NCBI GenBank assembly: GCA_964396385.1 | Contig: CAYNFH010000081.1 | Location: 1 to 25,049, forward strand | DNA: 25,049 bases | Direction: 5' to 3' | From: CAYNFH01 sp964396385 | Lineage (GTDB): Bacteria; Armatimonadota; Chthonomonadetes; Chthonomonadales; CAJBBX01 | Shown: piece after piece, positions 14,428 to 22,580 of the stretch | Layout of the letters: each line of letters begins with the position of its first letter | Numbering within the stretch: the stretch's first letter is position 1 | The notes under the pieces: model-generated | The model's input: the letters and a program-made list of their open reading frames with translations, nothing else | Database searches by the model: none | What the model was told of the DNA's origin: nothing | Made by a program: the position numbers and the translations under genes

Positions 14428-14496
14428 ATGGTCATGACACTTACAATAGGGCTTACCGCCGAGCAGGAGGCACGTCTGTGCGCGCCCCGCTCAAGG
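14428..14496 (+). pseudogene. N-terminal remnant of an antitoxin-like gene
   Basis: The start reads MVMTLTIGLTAEQEARL, very like the opening of small antitoxins (MTLTIxLTPEQEARLRxxA). Coherent sequence ends after about 20 residues, where it runs into the 3' end of the minus-strand gene. No toxin follows. It looks like the truncated first exon-length piece of a lost toxin-antitoxin pair. Confidence 0.4.
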
Positions 14497-14940
14497 GGCC
14501 GAATAGTACGGCGGTGGTCCCTCTCTCTTCCCAGGCTTAAGCGTGCGCTTCTGCCCATCCCGGTTGGTCATATGGACGTACGTTTCATCTCCCTGGGCTA
14601 TCAACTGGATGTAGGTCGGGTTGGATGCCCCGCCCAGTCCGAGCCCCGCGCCTTCTTCGGAGGCGCTTAGCTTGACATTTGGACCACCCTGCGAATTGAT
14701 AAGGCGCAGTACCACAGTCTCGGGATATGGCTTGCCTTCCGCCGTCTTGAAATGAGGATTGGTTGGATAGACGTTGATGCTTGCGCGGACCCGGCCCATG
14801 TCATCCACGATCTGCAGCGCACGTCCCCGTAGTACGGGCAGACCACTGCGGGCTTCCACACGCTGTCCACGGGCCAGCAGTATCGACAAGAGCGCCAGGT
14901 TGACTACTGTGATGACCAGACCCAGGGCAGAGAGCTTCAT
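14491..14940 (-). CDS. Membrane-anchored hypothetical protein (149 aa)
   Basis: I chose ATG 14940 because AAGGAG lies about 6 nt upstream; an in-frame ATG at 14955 has no such site. The product begins MKLSALGLVITVVNLALLSI, a signal anchor, and continues as a beta-rich domain outside the membrane (LQIVDDMGRVRASINVYP, ETVVLRLINSQGGPNVKL, YIQLIAQGDETYVHMTN). It ends in a Lys/Pro-rich tail. Proteins with this repeated strand pattern are widespread and uncharacterised. The gene is divergent from the membrane protein at 15027 and may share its regulatory region (14941-15026). Confidence 0.75.
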   Translation of the reverse strand: MKLSALGLVITVVNLALLSILLARGQRVEARSGLPVLRGRALQIVDDMGRVRASINVYPTNPHFKTAEGKPYPETVVLRLINSQGGPNVKLSASEEGAGLGLGGASNPTYIQLIAQGDETYVHMTNRDGQKRTLKPGKREGPPPYYSAP

Positions 14941-15026
14941 GGTGTTCTCCTTCATTCAGAGGTGACCGGGTTCATCCAGTTAGACGCGGAGGTCGCGGGA
15001 GTTCTTCCCGTGGCGGAGGACATTTT

Positions 15027-15485
15027 ATGGTGACCGTCGAGCGCAAACAGTGGGTCCGCGTGGCGATCCTGATCGGCGTCGCGTACTTTGCAGTCAACTT
15101 TGGGGTCGGCGCAGCCGCGAATTCGGCCGACCTCCATTTCGTGCGCGTGTGGCGGCTGGCAGCGTTCGTGGCTAGCGTGGCGTTGTACGCATGGCACATT
15201 TTGTACGAGCGGCTTCGGCTGGGCCGCTCGCCCATCACATTGGCGTTGCACGCCGCCGCTGCCGTCGCCCTTGGGGCCCTCTTGCTCGCGACAGCAGCGA
15301 TCATTCATTCTTTCAGCGTGGCATCACGCACCCCGCACTGGCAGTACCTGCTCACTGTGGTCGTGTGGCCGCTCGCCGCGGCTGGGCCGGCACTTGTGTT
15401 TGCGCTCGTCGCAGGCGCGCTGATACCCCGGCAATCCCTTCGCTATTGCTCCAGCAGTTGTATGGACGGCTCGACCAAAGGGTAG
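15027..15485 (+). CDS. Four-helix integral membrane protein (152 aa)
   Basis: ATG 15027 follows GGAGGA by 7 nt. Hydrophobic segments lie at about 12-30, 41-60, 74-94 and 107-134, linked by short basic loops (ERKQWVR at the start, YERLRLGRSP in the middle). The tail is short and Cys/Ser rich. No catalytic motif is visible. It is divergent from the anchored protein at 14940. Family not recognised. Confidence 0.7.
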   Translation: MVTVERKQWVRVAILIGVAYFAVNFGVGAAANSADLHFVRVWRLAAFVASVALYAWHILYERLRLGRSPITLALHAAAAVALGALLLATAAIIHSFSVASRTPHWQYLLTVVVWPLAAAGPALVFALVAGALIPRQSLRYCSSSCMDGSTKG

Positions 15486-15557
15486 CAAGCTTGCTTCGGC
15501 CAGGCTATCATCTCCAGCGCGGGTGGTCCGGGGAGAGGCAGACCCACCGCCGCGACG

Positions 15558-15581
15558 AATTTGAGACAATTGTCTCAGATT
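15558..15581. repeat. TGAGACA-AT-TGTCTCA palindrome, copy 4 (extended)
   Basis: AATTTGAGACAA is followed by TTGTCTCAGATT; the arms pair along 24 nt with one mismatch (T opposite G, a wobble in RNA). It is the most complete member of the family also seen at 339, 3134 and 4148. Confidence 0.75.
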
Positions 15582-15619
15582 GCTCCGGGTGACCTATTGA
15601 CAGACGACACCGTTCTTTC

Positions 15620-15748
15620 TAAGAGACAGTATAGGAACCCCACCCCAACCCTCCCCTTCGTAAGGGGAGGGAGCATTCTGCGGCGGTAGGTTCCCCCTCC
15701 TTGAGAAGGAGGGGGTTAGGGGGAGGTGCCCTTCTATACAGTCTCTAA
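15620..15748. mobile_element. MITE-like element with TAA target duplication
   Basis: Terminal inverted repeats GAGACAGTATAG (15623-15634) and CTATACAGTCTC (15734-15745) match at 11 of 12 positions and are flanked on both sides by TAA. The 123-bp interior has two perfect 10-bp hairpins, CCCTCCCCTT/AAGGGGAGGG (15649-15671) and CCCCCTCCTT/AAGGAGGGGG (15693-15715), and no coding capacity. This is the structure of a non-autonomous element moved by a transposase encoded elsewhere. Confidence 0.65.
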
Positions 15749-15969
15749 GGTATTATGCGTATAGGCTGGAGCGGGCTCTCAGCACCTTCCGCTCTTCTAC
15801 GCTTCAGGCTACGCTCTGAGGAATACGCAGCAGCACCTCGCAAAACCTGCACAACCCCGCACGATCCCCGCCGCAGGCCGACCGGTCTACCGGCCGTATG
15901 TAGCGCCTCCGCGGTACCCAGAGCTCCGGGATTGTGTGCAAGCAGTTGGAGTGACCAACAGGCTGCAAC

Positions 15970-16107
15970 ATGTCGTATAACGACTATATCGCATGGAGAC
16001 TTCCGCTCCGCGGAAACCGGCCGGGCGTAGGACCCAGGGGCGGCGCGATCTACGCGCGGGCGGGCAGTCCGGGTAAAGACCCGTTGCAGGAGGCACTACG
16101 GCATTGA
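15970..16107 (+). CDS. Possible 45-aa leader ORF overlapping the lipoprotein start
   Basis: ATG 15970 opens MSYNDYIAWRLPLRGN and ends QEALRH before TGA at 16105, so its stop overlaps the TTG start at 16104. That arrangement would couple translation of the two frames. There is no good ribosome site and the composition is Gly/Arg rich as in random GC-rich DNA, so it is tentative. Confidence 0.2.
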   Translation: MSYNDYIAWRLPLRGNRPGVGPRGGAIYARAGSPGKDPLQEALRH

Positions 16108-18263
16108 AACTGAACTTCGGGCTCACTCTGTTTGGCGCGGCGGCTGTGACGCTGCTCGCCGGTTGTGGAGGCGGAGGGGGAGGCTCGTCTTCCGGGCCGC
16201 TCACCTTTACGCAGCGCGCCGCCGTGATGACGGCGATCAACCAGATGTACCAGACGCTGCCGGGCCAGGACCTCAACGCCGACAACCAGAAGATCCTGGC
16301 CTTCGTTCAAGGCCGGCCGGAGTTCGAGGCCTCCGGTATGAGCCAGACGGGCGGCGTCTGGGCGCGCTTCACGGACGGACGGCTCCTGGTCATCGCCAAC
16401 AACCGGCTCCCCACGCTGTCGGGCAAGGCCGTGCGCGCGCGGGACATCCCGGGAGACCTTCCGGCCGCGAGCTCGCCGATCTCGCTCTTCGTATCTGCAG
16501 CGGACTTCTCGACCGATACGGTGAACGCGATCGGCGCCCGCCTGCAAGCCGCCGGTTACCATGGCGCGATTGGAGATGCGACGCTGGATCAGCTTCGGAC
16601 CGTGAGCAATGCCGCGGTGTTCTACATCGACTGCCATGGGGGCGACGTGATGCTCCGTGACGGCAGGACGGTGTTTGCGCTCCAGACCGACTCAGCCATT
16701 GGAGACACGGTGGACTCGGCCCTGGCAAGCGACCTTCAGTCCAACGCGATCGGCTACATGATGGCTCCAGGACCCTTCAATATCGGCGCGAATACCAGCG
16801 GCGTCAAGTACCAGCTCACAAACACGTACTTCGTCACCGCTCAGTTCGTCCGGAACCACATGTCGTTCGATCCAAACAGCGTCGCCTTCGTGAACGCGTG
16901 CGGCAGCGACAGCCCGATCGCGGCCGACTTCAAGCAGGCGTTTTTCGACAAGGGCGCCGGCCGCTACCTCGGATGGACGAAAGACGTTGTCGACCAGGAC
17001 GCGCAGGAGAGCGCGAAGTATCTGTTCGATAGGCTGCTGGGTGAGTCAGGGACCTCGAGCGATTTTGAAGCGGAGACTCCGCCACAGCGGCCGTTCGATC
17101 TCACCTCCGTCTGGCAGAAGATGCAGAGCGTGGCGCGCAAGGATGGGAGGTCCGGTACGCTGACCGAGTCCCATCAGGCCATCAATGTCTTCGTACCCCC
17201 TGTAAGCGGCGGCGATACGGCCAACCTGACAGTATCCGCGTTCCACGCCACGAACTCGAACCTGCTCATGCCCACCATCTCCGCCATGACCGTGTTCGGG
17301 TCGGACCTCATCATCGCGGGCAACTTCGGCAACACTCCGGGCAAAGTGACCGTGGACGGAACGGAGGTCCCGGCCGACTGGGGCTCCGGGAACATCACCG
17401 CGCACCTTCCCGGCCCGGGCCAGCCCGGATTCGCCGGCGACGTGATTGTGACGGCGAACGGCCACAAGAGCAACGTGGCCCAGCTCACCATGTGGCCTGT
17501 CAAATTCCATTTCGTGAAGCAGGAGCAGGTATCGGGCACCCAGAGCAACCCGGACCCCAACACCAGCGGCCAGACGGACTATATTGCGTATTCCGGCGGC
17601 CACACGTCCACCATCGACCTCACCGTCTACATACGGTGTGACGTCCGGGACCCGCGCGGCCAGCCTGGCCAGACCCCGCCGGACCTCGACTTGGAGCCGC
17701 AGCAGAAATGCAATCTTACTGGGACGCCAAATGCGACGAAGCTCGCCAGCATCACGGGCTGGAGCTTCAGCGGGGCCGAGTCGACCCACCAGTACTCGAC
17801 GCCGGTGGACTCCCTGGAAGAGACTAACGTGGACACCTGGTCCACCGGGTCGTCGCCCCAGCCGCCGCTCTCGTTCGATGGGTCCGCCCCGCTGGAGGAA
17901 CACTTCGACAACGGCCAGGTTTCTTACCATCATGCCGCCCACACGCTGATGGCCTGGATCACGGCGCGATTGAACGCCCCGCTCCACCACCAGTTGACGA
18001 TCAGCCGTCCCGGAACGGGCACGAGCACCACGATGTCCGACACCTCCGGGTTCTTCGTGTTCACAGTAGCGCAGCCGAACGCAATGAGCCAGCCGTATTC
18101 GCTCCAGCTCGACAGCAGCTACGGCATCCAGGCGGGGCAGATCACCTACCCGAACACGAGCACGACCCCCTATGCCACTTACGTGAACTCGGTCTCCTGG
18201 GACGCGACCCCGGCGCAGTTCCCGCCGGATCCGAACGCGGCGCGCTCCGCACGCAGGCGATGA
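16104..18263 (+). CDS. Lipoprotein with caspase-like peptidase and IPT/TIG domains (719 aa)
   Basis: The start is TTG 16104 with AGGAGG 10 nt upstream. The first 20 residues are a lipoprotein signal ending LLAGC (Cys21), followed by a Gly/Ser linker. Residues 150-330 resemble clan CD (caspase-like) peptidases: AVFYIDCHGGDV gives His178 in a strand-His-Gly-Gly motif, and VAFVNACGSDSP gives Cys266 after a hydrophobic strand. This is the dyad layout of caspase-, gingipain- and CHAT-type enzymes. Residues 388-460 form an IPT/TIG domain (MTVFGSDLIIAGNFG, KVTVDGTEVP). The last 240 residues are Thr/Ser/Pro rich and unrecognised. It would be tethered on the outer face of a membrane. The CHAT gene follows at once. 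Peptidase activity is inferred from the two motifs. Confidence 0.7.
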   Translation: MKLNFGLTLFGAAAVTLLAGCGGGGGGSSSGPLTFTQRAAVMTAINQMYQTLPGQDLNADNQKILAFVQGRPEFEASGMSQTGGVWARFTDGRLLVIANNRLPTLSGKAVRARDIPGDLPAASSPISLFVSAADFSTDTVNAIGARLQAAGYHGAIGDATLDQLRTVSNAAVFYIDCHGGDVMLRDGRTVFALQTDSAIGDTVDSALASDLQSNAIGYMMAPGPFNIGANTSGVKYQLTNTYFVTAQFVRNHMSFDPNSVAFVNACGSDSPIAADFKQAFFDKGAGRYLGWTKDVVDQDAQESAKYLFDRLLGESGTSSDFEAETPPQRPFDLTSVWQKMQSVARKDGRSGTLTESHQAINVFVPPVSGGDTANLTVSAFHATNSNLLMPTISAMTVFGSDLIIAGNFGNTPGKVTVDGTEVPADWGSGNITAHLPGPGQPGFAGDVIVTANGHKSNVAQLTMWPVKFHFVKQEQVSGTQSNPDPNTSGQTDYIAYSGGHTSTIDLTVYIRCDVRDPRGQPGQTPPDLDLEPQQKCNLTGTPNATKLASITGWSFSGAESTHQYSTPVDSLEETNVDTWSTGSSPQPPLSFDGSAPLEEHFDNGQVSYHHAAHTLMAWITARLNAPLHHQLTISRPGTGTSTTMSDTSGFFVFTVAQPNAMSQPYSLQLDSSYGIQAGQITYPNTSTTPYATYVNSVSWDATPAQFPPDPNAARSARRR

Positions 18264-18309
18264 GGCAATACGTTTCATGGCCTTTGCGAGAATAGTCCCG
18301 CACCGACTC

Positions 18310-18329
18310 GTGTCCACGGAGGTGGACAC
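18310..18329 (+). promoter_or_regulatory. Hairpin between lipoprotein and CHAT genes
   Basis: GTGTCCAC (18310-18317) and GTGGACAC (18322-18329) form a perfect 8-bp stem with loop GGAG. It lies 76 nt before the preferred CHAT start, so it might attenuate or stabilise the joint transcript. Confidence 0.4.
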
Positions 18330-18405
18330 TCGGCAGAATGCCACCCAGCCGAGGACCTTTGTCCGACGGCCGCCCCGGTGGCCCGATAGCGGCAGTAATT
18401 CGTCA

Positions 18406-21400
18406 ATGACCATAAAACGATGTATACCGGCAAACCGACTGGTGGTATGCATCGCGCTGGTTCTCTGCTGCTGGCCGGTCGCGCCCTGCGCGGCGCGGCA
18501 GGCGGGGGAAGAGCCGCCGGACCCCAAGCCTAGCGAGCAGCTTCAGAAGATTCTGGAGCCCGGGTTCCGGAGCGAATTCCAGAAGGAGAAGCTCCCGGAC
18601 TACCTGCGCCAGCTAGACAACGCGCTGCGGCAGCTCGGTCCGAATGCTGCCCCGGTAGATCTTGCCTGGGTCCAGCAGCTCCGCGCCGTGCTGCTCATGC
18701 TGGCCGAGCGCCCTTCGGAGGCGGAGGACGCCGCGCGCGCCGCTGCCGCGGCATGGGAGCGGGTCGGAGACGGTCCGGGAGAGATTGCAGCGCTCGGCAT
18801 CGCCGGAGTCGCCGCCTATCCGCGTGATGCGTCCGAGGGCCGGCGGCTTGTAGACAGGGCCATTGCGCTGGCGCGCGCGGAGACCCGGCGGCCCAAAGCC
18901 GCCATCAAGGCCCTGAAGACGGCCGGCAGCGTCGCCGTCGCGCAGGGACCGCTGGCCCCTGGGGTGTTCGACACCGAGCGGCCGAACCTGGACCGCCTTC
19001 TCCCCGGCTCGCTGGACCCGGCCGCGGCTCTCCCGGCGCGCCAGCTTGCCATCGCCGCCTCCGACCTGACCGCGCTGCACGAGCCGGACTCCCCGGACGT
19101 TAGGGGCTACCTTACGGTCGCGGGAGTGGCTGCCTTCCTCCAGGGCGACCTCCGTGGGGCAATCGACATCGACCTGCGGGCGCTCGCCATCGAAGAGCGC
19201 TCGCGCCTTCCTGAGAGCCAGGTGGACCGGCTGGAAGAGCTTGGCATAGAGAGCCAGGCCATGGGAGACCTGGAGGGCGCGGAGGGATACCTCAAACGGG
19301 CCGTCGCGCTCTGTGAATCGAACTCCACGATTTCTGTGGCGCAACGGTCCGAGGCGCAAACCCTGCTGGCCAGCACGCAGCGGCTGCGCGGCGATCTTAC
19401 CGCCGCCCGCCAGGGCATGCTGACCGTGCTGCAAGAGCGGAAGGCGGCCCCGCTCGAACCGGTCTACGTCGCGGAGACGCTGTGCAACCTGTCCGCCATC
19501 AGCGCCCAGGATGGGGACTACACAGAAGCACGGGAGTATGCCGAGCAGGCTCGCCGCTTGCTGGACCAGGTCCAGGTCCCGCCGAACGACACGATCCGGC
19601 AGACGGGCATCAATCGCGTTCGGGCCATGGCACTGAACGACCTGGGCGCGGTCGCCATGGCGCAGGGCCGGCCGGCGCTCGCCTGCGGGTATCTGCGCCA
19701 GATCTGGGAGGCGGAAGAGGCGCGCAACCCCGTGTCGCCGGCGGCCCTCATGAGTCTGGTTAACCTGGGCGCGGCCGAGATGCAGAGTGGCCTGAGGGCT
19801 GCTGCGCGGAGCCACCTTGAGCTCGCCCTGCGCCGCATGGAGAAGAGCTATCACGACGCCGCCGTCGAGGCCCTCTGCCGCACCGATCTCGCGGCCATCG
19901 CCCTTCAGGGTGGCGACACGGGGGCGGCGGTCTCACAGCTTCAGGTGGCCCGGCAGGTAGTCGAGCGGCGCGCGCCGCGCTCAGGCGATCTGGTTCCGAT
20001 CCTCCACAACCTGGCCGCCGCCTCGTACATGCGTCACAGCCCGGCGGAGGCGGCCCGGCTGGAGGAGCAGGCGTACCGGATCGCCGCCACCCAGCCCATC
20101 GAGGCTGCGGAGACCCAGACCGGCGCGGCGGCTGCCGACTGGAGCGGCATGACCGCCTCGGCTCTGGCGTGGTACCTCCACGCCTCCGGGCGGGACGTGG
20201 ATGCATTCGATGCCGTGGAAGCGGGCCGCGCCCGGGCGCTTCGGCGGCTGATGGGCGAGAGGGAGATAGTGGCGCGCGCCGCCGGCGCGAAGCTCTGGTC
20301 GGACTATTCCCAGGCCGTCGCCGCAGCCCAGCTAGCCGCCCAGAAGCTCATCCTGGCCGTGAATCTGGAGGGTGCGGCCCGCGACCAGGTTACACATCTA
20401 GCCGCCGGCGCCATCCCCGCGGATCGCAGGGCCGCGGGCGAGCTGCTCAAGGCGCGTTCGCAGGAAGCGGCCTCGCGGCGCGCCGAATATGTTGCCGCGC
20501 TTGCCGAGCGCGACCGCCTCTCCGCCTTTGTCGCCGCGGCGGCTCCCCGGGCGCTGCCGGCGCCGGTGCGCGCGGCGCAGCTCTCAGCCGTCCTGCCGGC
20601 CGGGATGGTTGCGGCTGTCTTTTCGGTGGGAGACCAGGGCACGCTGCTGTTTCTTGCCCGTGGAGGCCGCGAGGAGCGCCGGAGTACTCCGGCCGTCCGG
20701 GCCGTCCCGATCGGGGTGGGTCTCCAAAGGCTCAAGCAGGAGGTGCAGGCGTTTCGGGCCGTGGTGACAAGCCCCGCATCCACTCCTCAGGAGGCTGGCT
20801 CCGCCGGCCGTCGCCTCTTCCAGATCCTCTTCCCGGGCCCCGCGGCCGCCACGGTGCGAGGCGCGTCGCACCTGCTCATTTCTCCTGACGACGTGCTGTG
20901 GGACGTGCCCTTCGCGGCGCTGGTCACCAATGGCGCCGGCGCGCCCCGCTATCTGGCCGACGTGCCGCTTACCTACACGCAGTCGCTCACTCTTTTCCGG
21001 GAGTTCCGCGAGCGTCGCGGCCCTATTCGGCCGGGCGCCCGTCCTTCGGCTCTCGTCATGGCGCCGGCCGTGCTGCCTCCCCTGCCGGGCGCGACACCGG
21101 AGACGCGTGCCGTCGCGGCCCTCTATGGCGTGTCGCCGACGCTTGGCGCTGCCGCTACCAAGGAGGCTTTCCGCCGCGCCGCCCCCGCCGCGGGTGTCAT
21201 CCACCTGGCCACGCACGGACACCTGAATACCGGCCGCCCCATGTCATCGAGTATCTCGTTCGCGGTTCCGGCGGGGGCCGCGAGCGGACCGGAGGATGCC
21301 GGCGACCTGCACGCCTGGGAGATCGCCGCTCAGCTCAGTCTGAGGGCGGACCTGGTGGTGCTTTCCGCGTGCGACACTGCGGGAGGCGCCGCCGGCCGCG

Positions 21401-21723
21401 GGGGCGGGCTCATCGGGTTGAGCCGGGCGCTCCAGTATGCTGGCGCCCGGTCCGTGGTGGCGGCGTCCTGGAGGGTGTCCGATTTGGCGACTCGCGTGCC
21501 CATCGCCTTCCACGGGATGCTGAGGGAGGGAATGCCGAAGGACCGGGCGCTGAGCCGCGCAATGGCGCTGGCCCGCAGCAGCCCGGAGACGGCGCATCCG
21601 CGGTTCTGGGCTGCCTACATGCTTGTGGGAGATCCCGGCGACGGGGCCGTGGCCCATCATTCAGCCGCGAGGAGCCGGCGCGTCAGCTCCGCCACACGGT
21701 CCGCGTCGCCAAGAAAGCGGTAA
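18406..21723 (+). CDS. Secreted TPR-CHAT protease-like protein (1105 aa)
   Basis: I chose ATG 18406 because it places a signal peptide at the N-terminus (IKRCIPANRLVVCIALVLCC, then APCAARQ). ATG 18277 would bury it behind 43 residues; neither start has a strong ribosome site. Residues 30-650 are helical TPR-like repeats (AIDIDLRALAIEERS, AEGYLKRAVALCE, YTEAREYAEQARRLL). A helical hairpin with FDAVEAGRARALRRLM leads into the C-terminal CHAT domain. Its dyad is His937 in VIHLATHGHLN and Cys989 in LVVLSACDTAGG. CHAT domains are caspase-like cysteine proteases, and TPR-CHAT proteins act in bacterial stress and defence, normally in the cytoplasm. Export is therefore unusual. Its 3' end overlaps the opposing FecR-like gene by 67 bp. 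Confidence 0.9.
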   Translation: MTIKRCIPANRLVVCIALVLCCWPVAPCAARQAGEEPPDPKPSEQLQKILEPGFRSEFQKEKLPDYLRQLDNALRQLGPNAAPVDLAWVQQLRAVLLMLAERPSEAEDAARAAAAAWERVGDGPGEIAALGIAGVAAYPRDASEGRRLVDRAIALARAETRRPKAAIKALKTAGSVAVAQGPLAPGVFDTERPNLDRLLPGSLDPAAALPARQLAIAASDLTALHEPDSPDVRGYLTVAGVAAFLQGDLRGAIDIDLRALAIEERSRLPESQVDRLEELGIESQAMGDLEGAEGYLKRAVALCESNSTISVAQRSEAQTLLASTQRLRGDLTAARQGMLTVLQERKAAPLEPVYVAETLCNLSAISAQDGDYTEAREYAEQARRLLDQVQVPPNDTIRQTGINRVRAMALNDLGAVAMAQGRPALACGYLRQIWEAEEARNPVSPAALMSLVNLGAAEMQSGLRAAARSHLELALRRMEKSYHDAAVEALCRTDLAAIALQGGDTGAAVSQLQVARQVVERRAPRSGDLVPILHNLAAASYMRHSPAEAARLEEQAYRIAATQPIEAAETQTGAAAADWSGMTASALAWYLHASGRDVDAFDAVEAGRARALRRLMGEREIVARAAGAKLWSDYSQAVAAAQLAAQKLILAVNLEGAARDQVTHLAAGAIPADRRAAGELLKARSQEAASRRAEYVAALAERDRLSAFVAAAAPRALPAPVRAAQLSAVLPAGMVAAVFSVGDQGTLLFLARGGREERRSTPAVRAVPIGVGLQRLKQEVQAFRAVVTSPASTPQEAGSAGRRLFQILFPGPAAATVRGASHLLISPDDVLWDVPFAALVTNGAGAPRYLADVPLTYTQSLTLFREFRERRGPIRPGARPSALVMAPAVLPPLPGATPETRAVAALYGVSPTLGAAATKEAFRRAAPAAGVIHLATHGHLNTGRPMSSSISFAVPAGAASGPEDAGDLHAWEIAAQLSLRADLVVLSACDTAGGAAGRGGGLIGLSRALQYAGARSVVAASWRVSDLATRVPIAFHGMLREGMPKDRALSRAMALARSSPETAHPRFWAAYMLVGDPGDGAVAHHSAARSRRVSSATRSASPRKR

Positions 21724-22580
21724 AAGTCCAGCGCCATCGCGAGCAGGTCGTGGCTCTCCGGCGCTTCGCGAAGGGCGCTCTGGAGCTCCCGGTCGACGCC
21801 GAAATAGACCTGCCGGCGCATGTATGCCCGGATCCGCATCAGGTGGCCCAGCAGCCCGGCGCCGCGCGGGGCGCTCGCGAGCTCCCCTTCCAAGGCGGTC
21901 TCCTCCTCCGGGCTTAATAATCGGAAGGAAACGGCGTGCTCGGCTCCTGAGCTATCGATCAGGGTAAGCTTCAACGTCGCCGAGCCGTGGCTCCGCCGGT
22001 AGTCCCTAAGCGCCTGCCGCGCGGCCGGGTCCGCCGAAGAGGAAGCGCCCTCCCGAACCGGTCCGCGCCACAGCTCCATACCGCTGGTGTCGGTCACTAT
22101 AAGGCTCACCGCCTCCAGGCCCGGCCGGTGGTTCCAACGCACCGTGAATTCCGCTGGAAGCACCCGCTCGTCATCGTCCGGGGAGATCACTACACCGTCT
22201 CCTCCCCGTTCCGCACCCGTCCTACGAACATATATGTGCGCAGCCTCGTCGGCGCGCGACGCCAGCCGTTTAGGCGGCGGCACGACGTAAGGTCCGGGTG
22301 CCGGCGTCAGCGCGTGCCGGCGCGCATTCACCGTCACCACCACGCGCGCGCCCCGGTCCCAGCGTAACTGGTCGCCGGTGCGCAGGGCCTTGTACCTATC
22401 CCGCCCCGGCTTAAGCTTAACAAAGGGTTTGTGGCTGTCCGCCCGCCATTCCACTGTGCCGGAAAGCTCCTCCACCCAGCCCACGCACGGGCGCGGCGCG
22501 GCGGGCGCCGAGGCCGCACCCCTCGCAGCCAGTGTCGCGAGACCGCCCAGAACAAGCTCGCGGCGTGAGACGCACTTCAT
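21657..22580 (-). CDS. Tat-exported FecR-like protein (307 aa)
   Basis: The N-terminus has a twin-arginine signal (SRRELVLGGLATLAA) ending near Ala-Ser-Ala-Pro. A FecR-like beta domain follows (VGWVEELSGTVEWR, FVKLKPGRD, LRTGDQLRWDRGARVVVTV). Such domains bind or sense in the periplasm. The middle is a second beta-rich region (FTVRWNHRPGLEAVSLIV, ATLKLTLIDSSG). The last 80 residues are helical like a degenerate TPR (LQSALREAPESHDLLAMA). Its ATG overlaps the CHASE2 stop as ATGA (22580-22577), so translation of the two is coupled. It is a soluble exported partner for the CHASE2 sensor or the TPR-CHAT protein (inference). The FecR assignment is by pattern only. Confidence 0.7.
   Translation of the reverse strand: MKCVSRRELVLGGLATLAARGAASAPAAPRPCVGWVEELSGTVEWRADSHKPFVKLKPGRDRYKALRTGDQLRWDRGARVVVTVNARRHALTPAPGPYVVPPPKRLASRADEAAHIYVRRTGAERGGDGVVISPDDDERVLPAEFTVRWNHRPGLEAVSLIVTDTSGMELWRGPVREGASSSADPAARQALRDYRRSHGSATLKLTLIDSSGAEHAVSFRLLSPEEETALEGELASAPRGAGLLGHLMRIRAYMRRQVYFGVDRELQSALREAPESHDLLAMALDFYRFLGDADRVAELTRRLLAAE

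Noticed and set aside
15649..15715. CRISPR-like repeat pair
   Set aside because: The two similar hairpins differ in sequence, lack regular spacers and lie within terminal inverted repeats; no array or cas gene is present.
17046..18527. Long minus-strand open frame (493 codons) across the lipoprotein gene
   Set aside because: It is antisense to a gene with clear signal and domain motifs and is Arg/Gly/Val rich with low complexity, as expected of a mirror frame in high-GC DNA.
18613..19854. Long minus-strand open frame (413 codons) inside the TPR-CHAT gene
   Set aside because: Antisense to well-supported TPR repeats, with shadow-like composition and no ribosome site.
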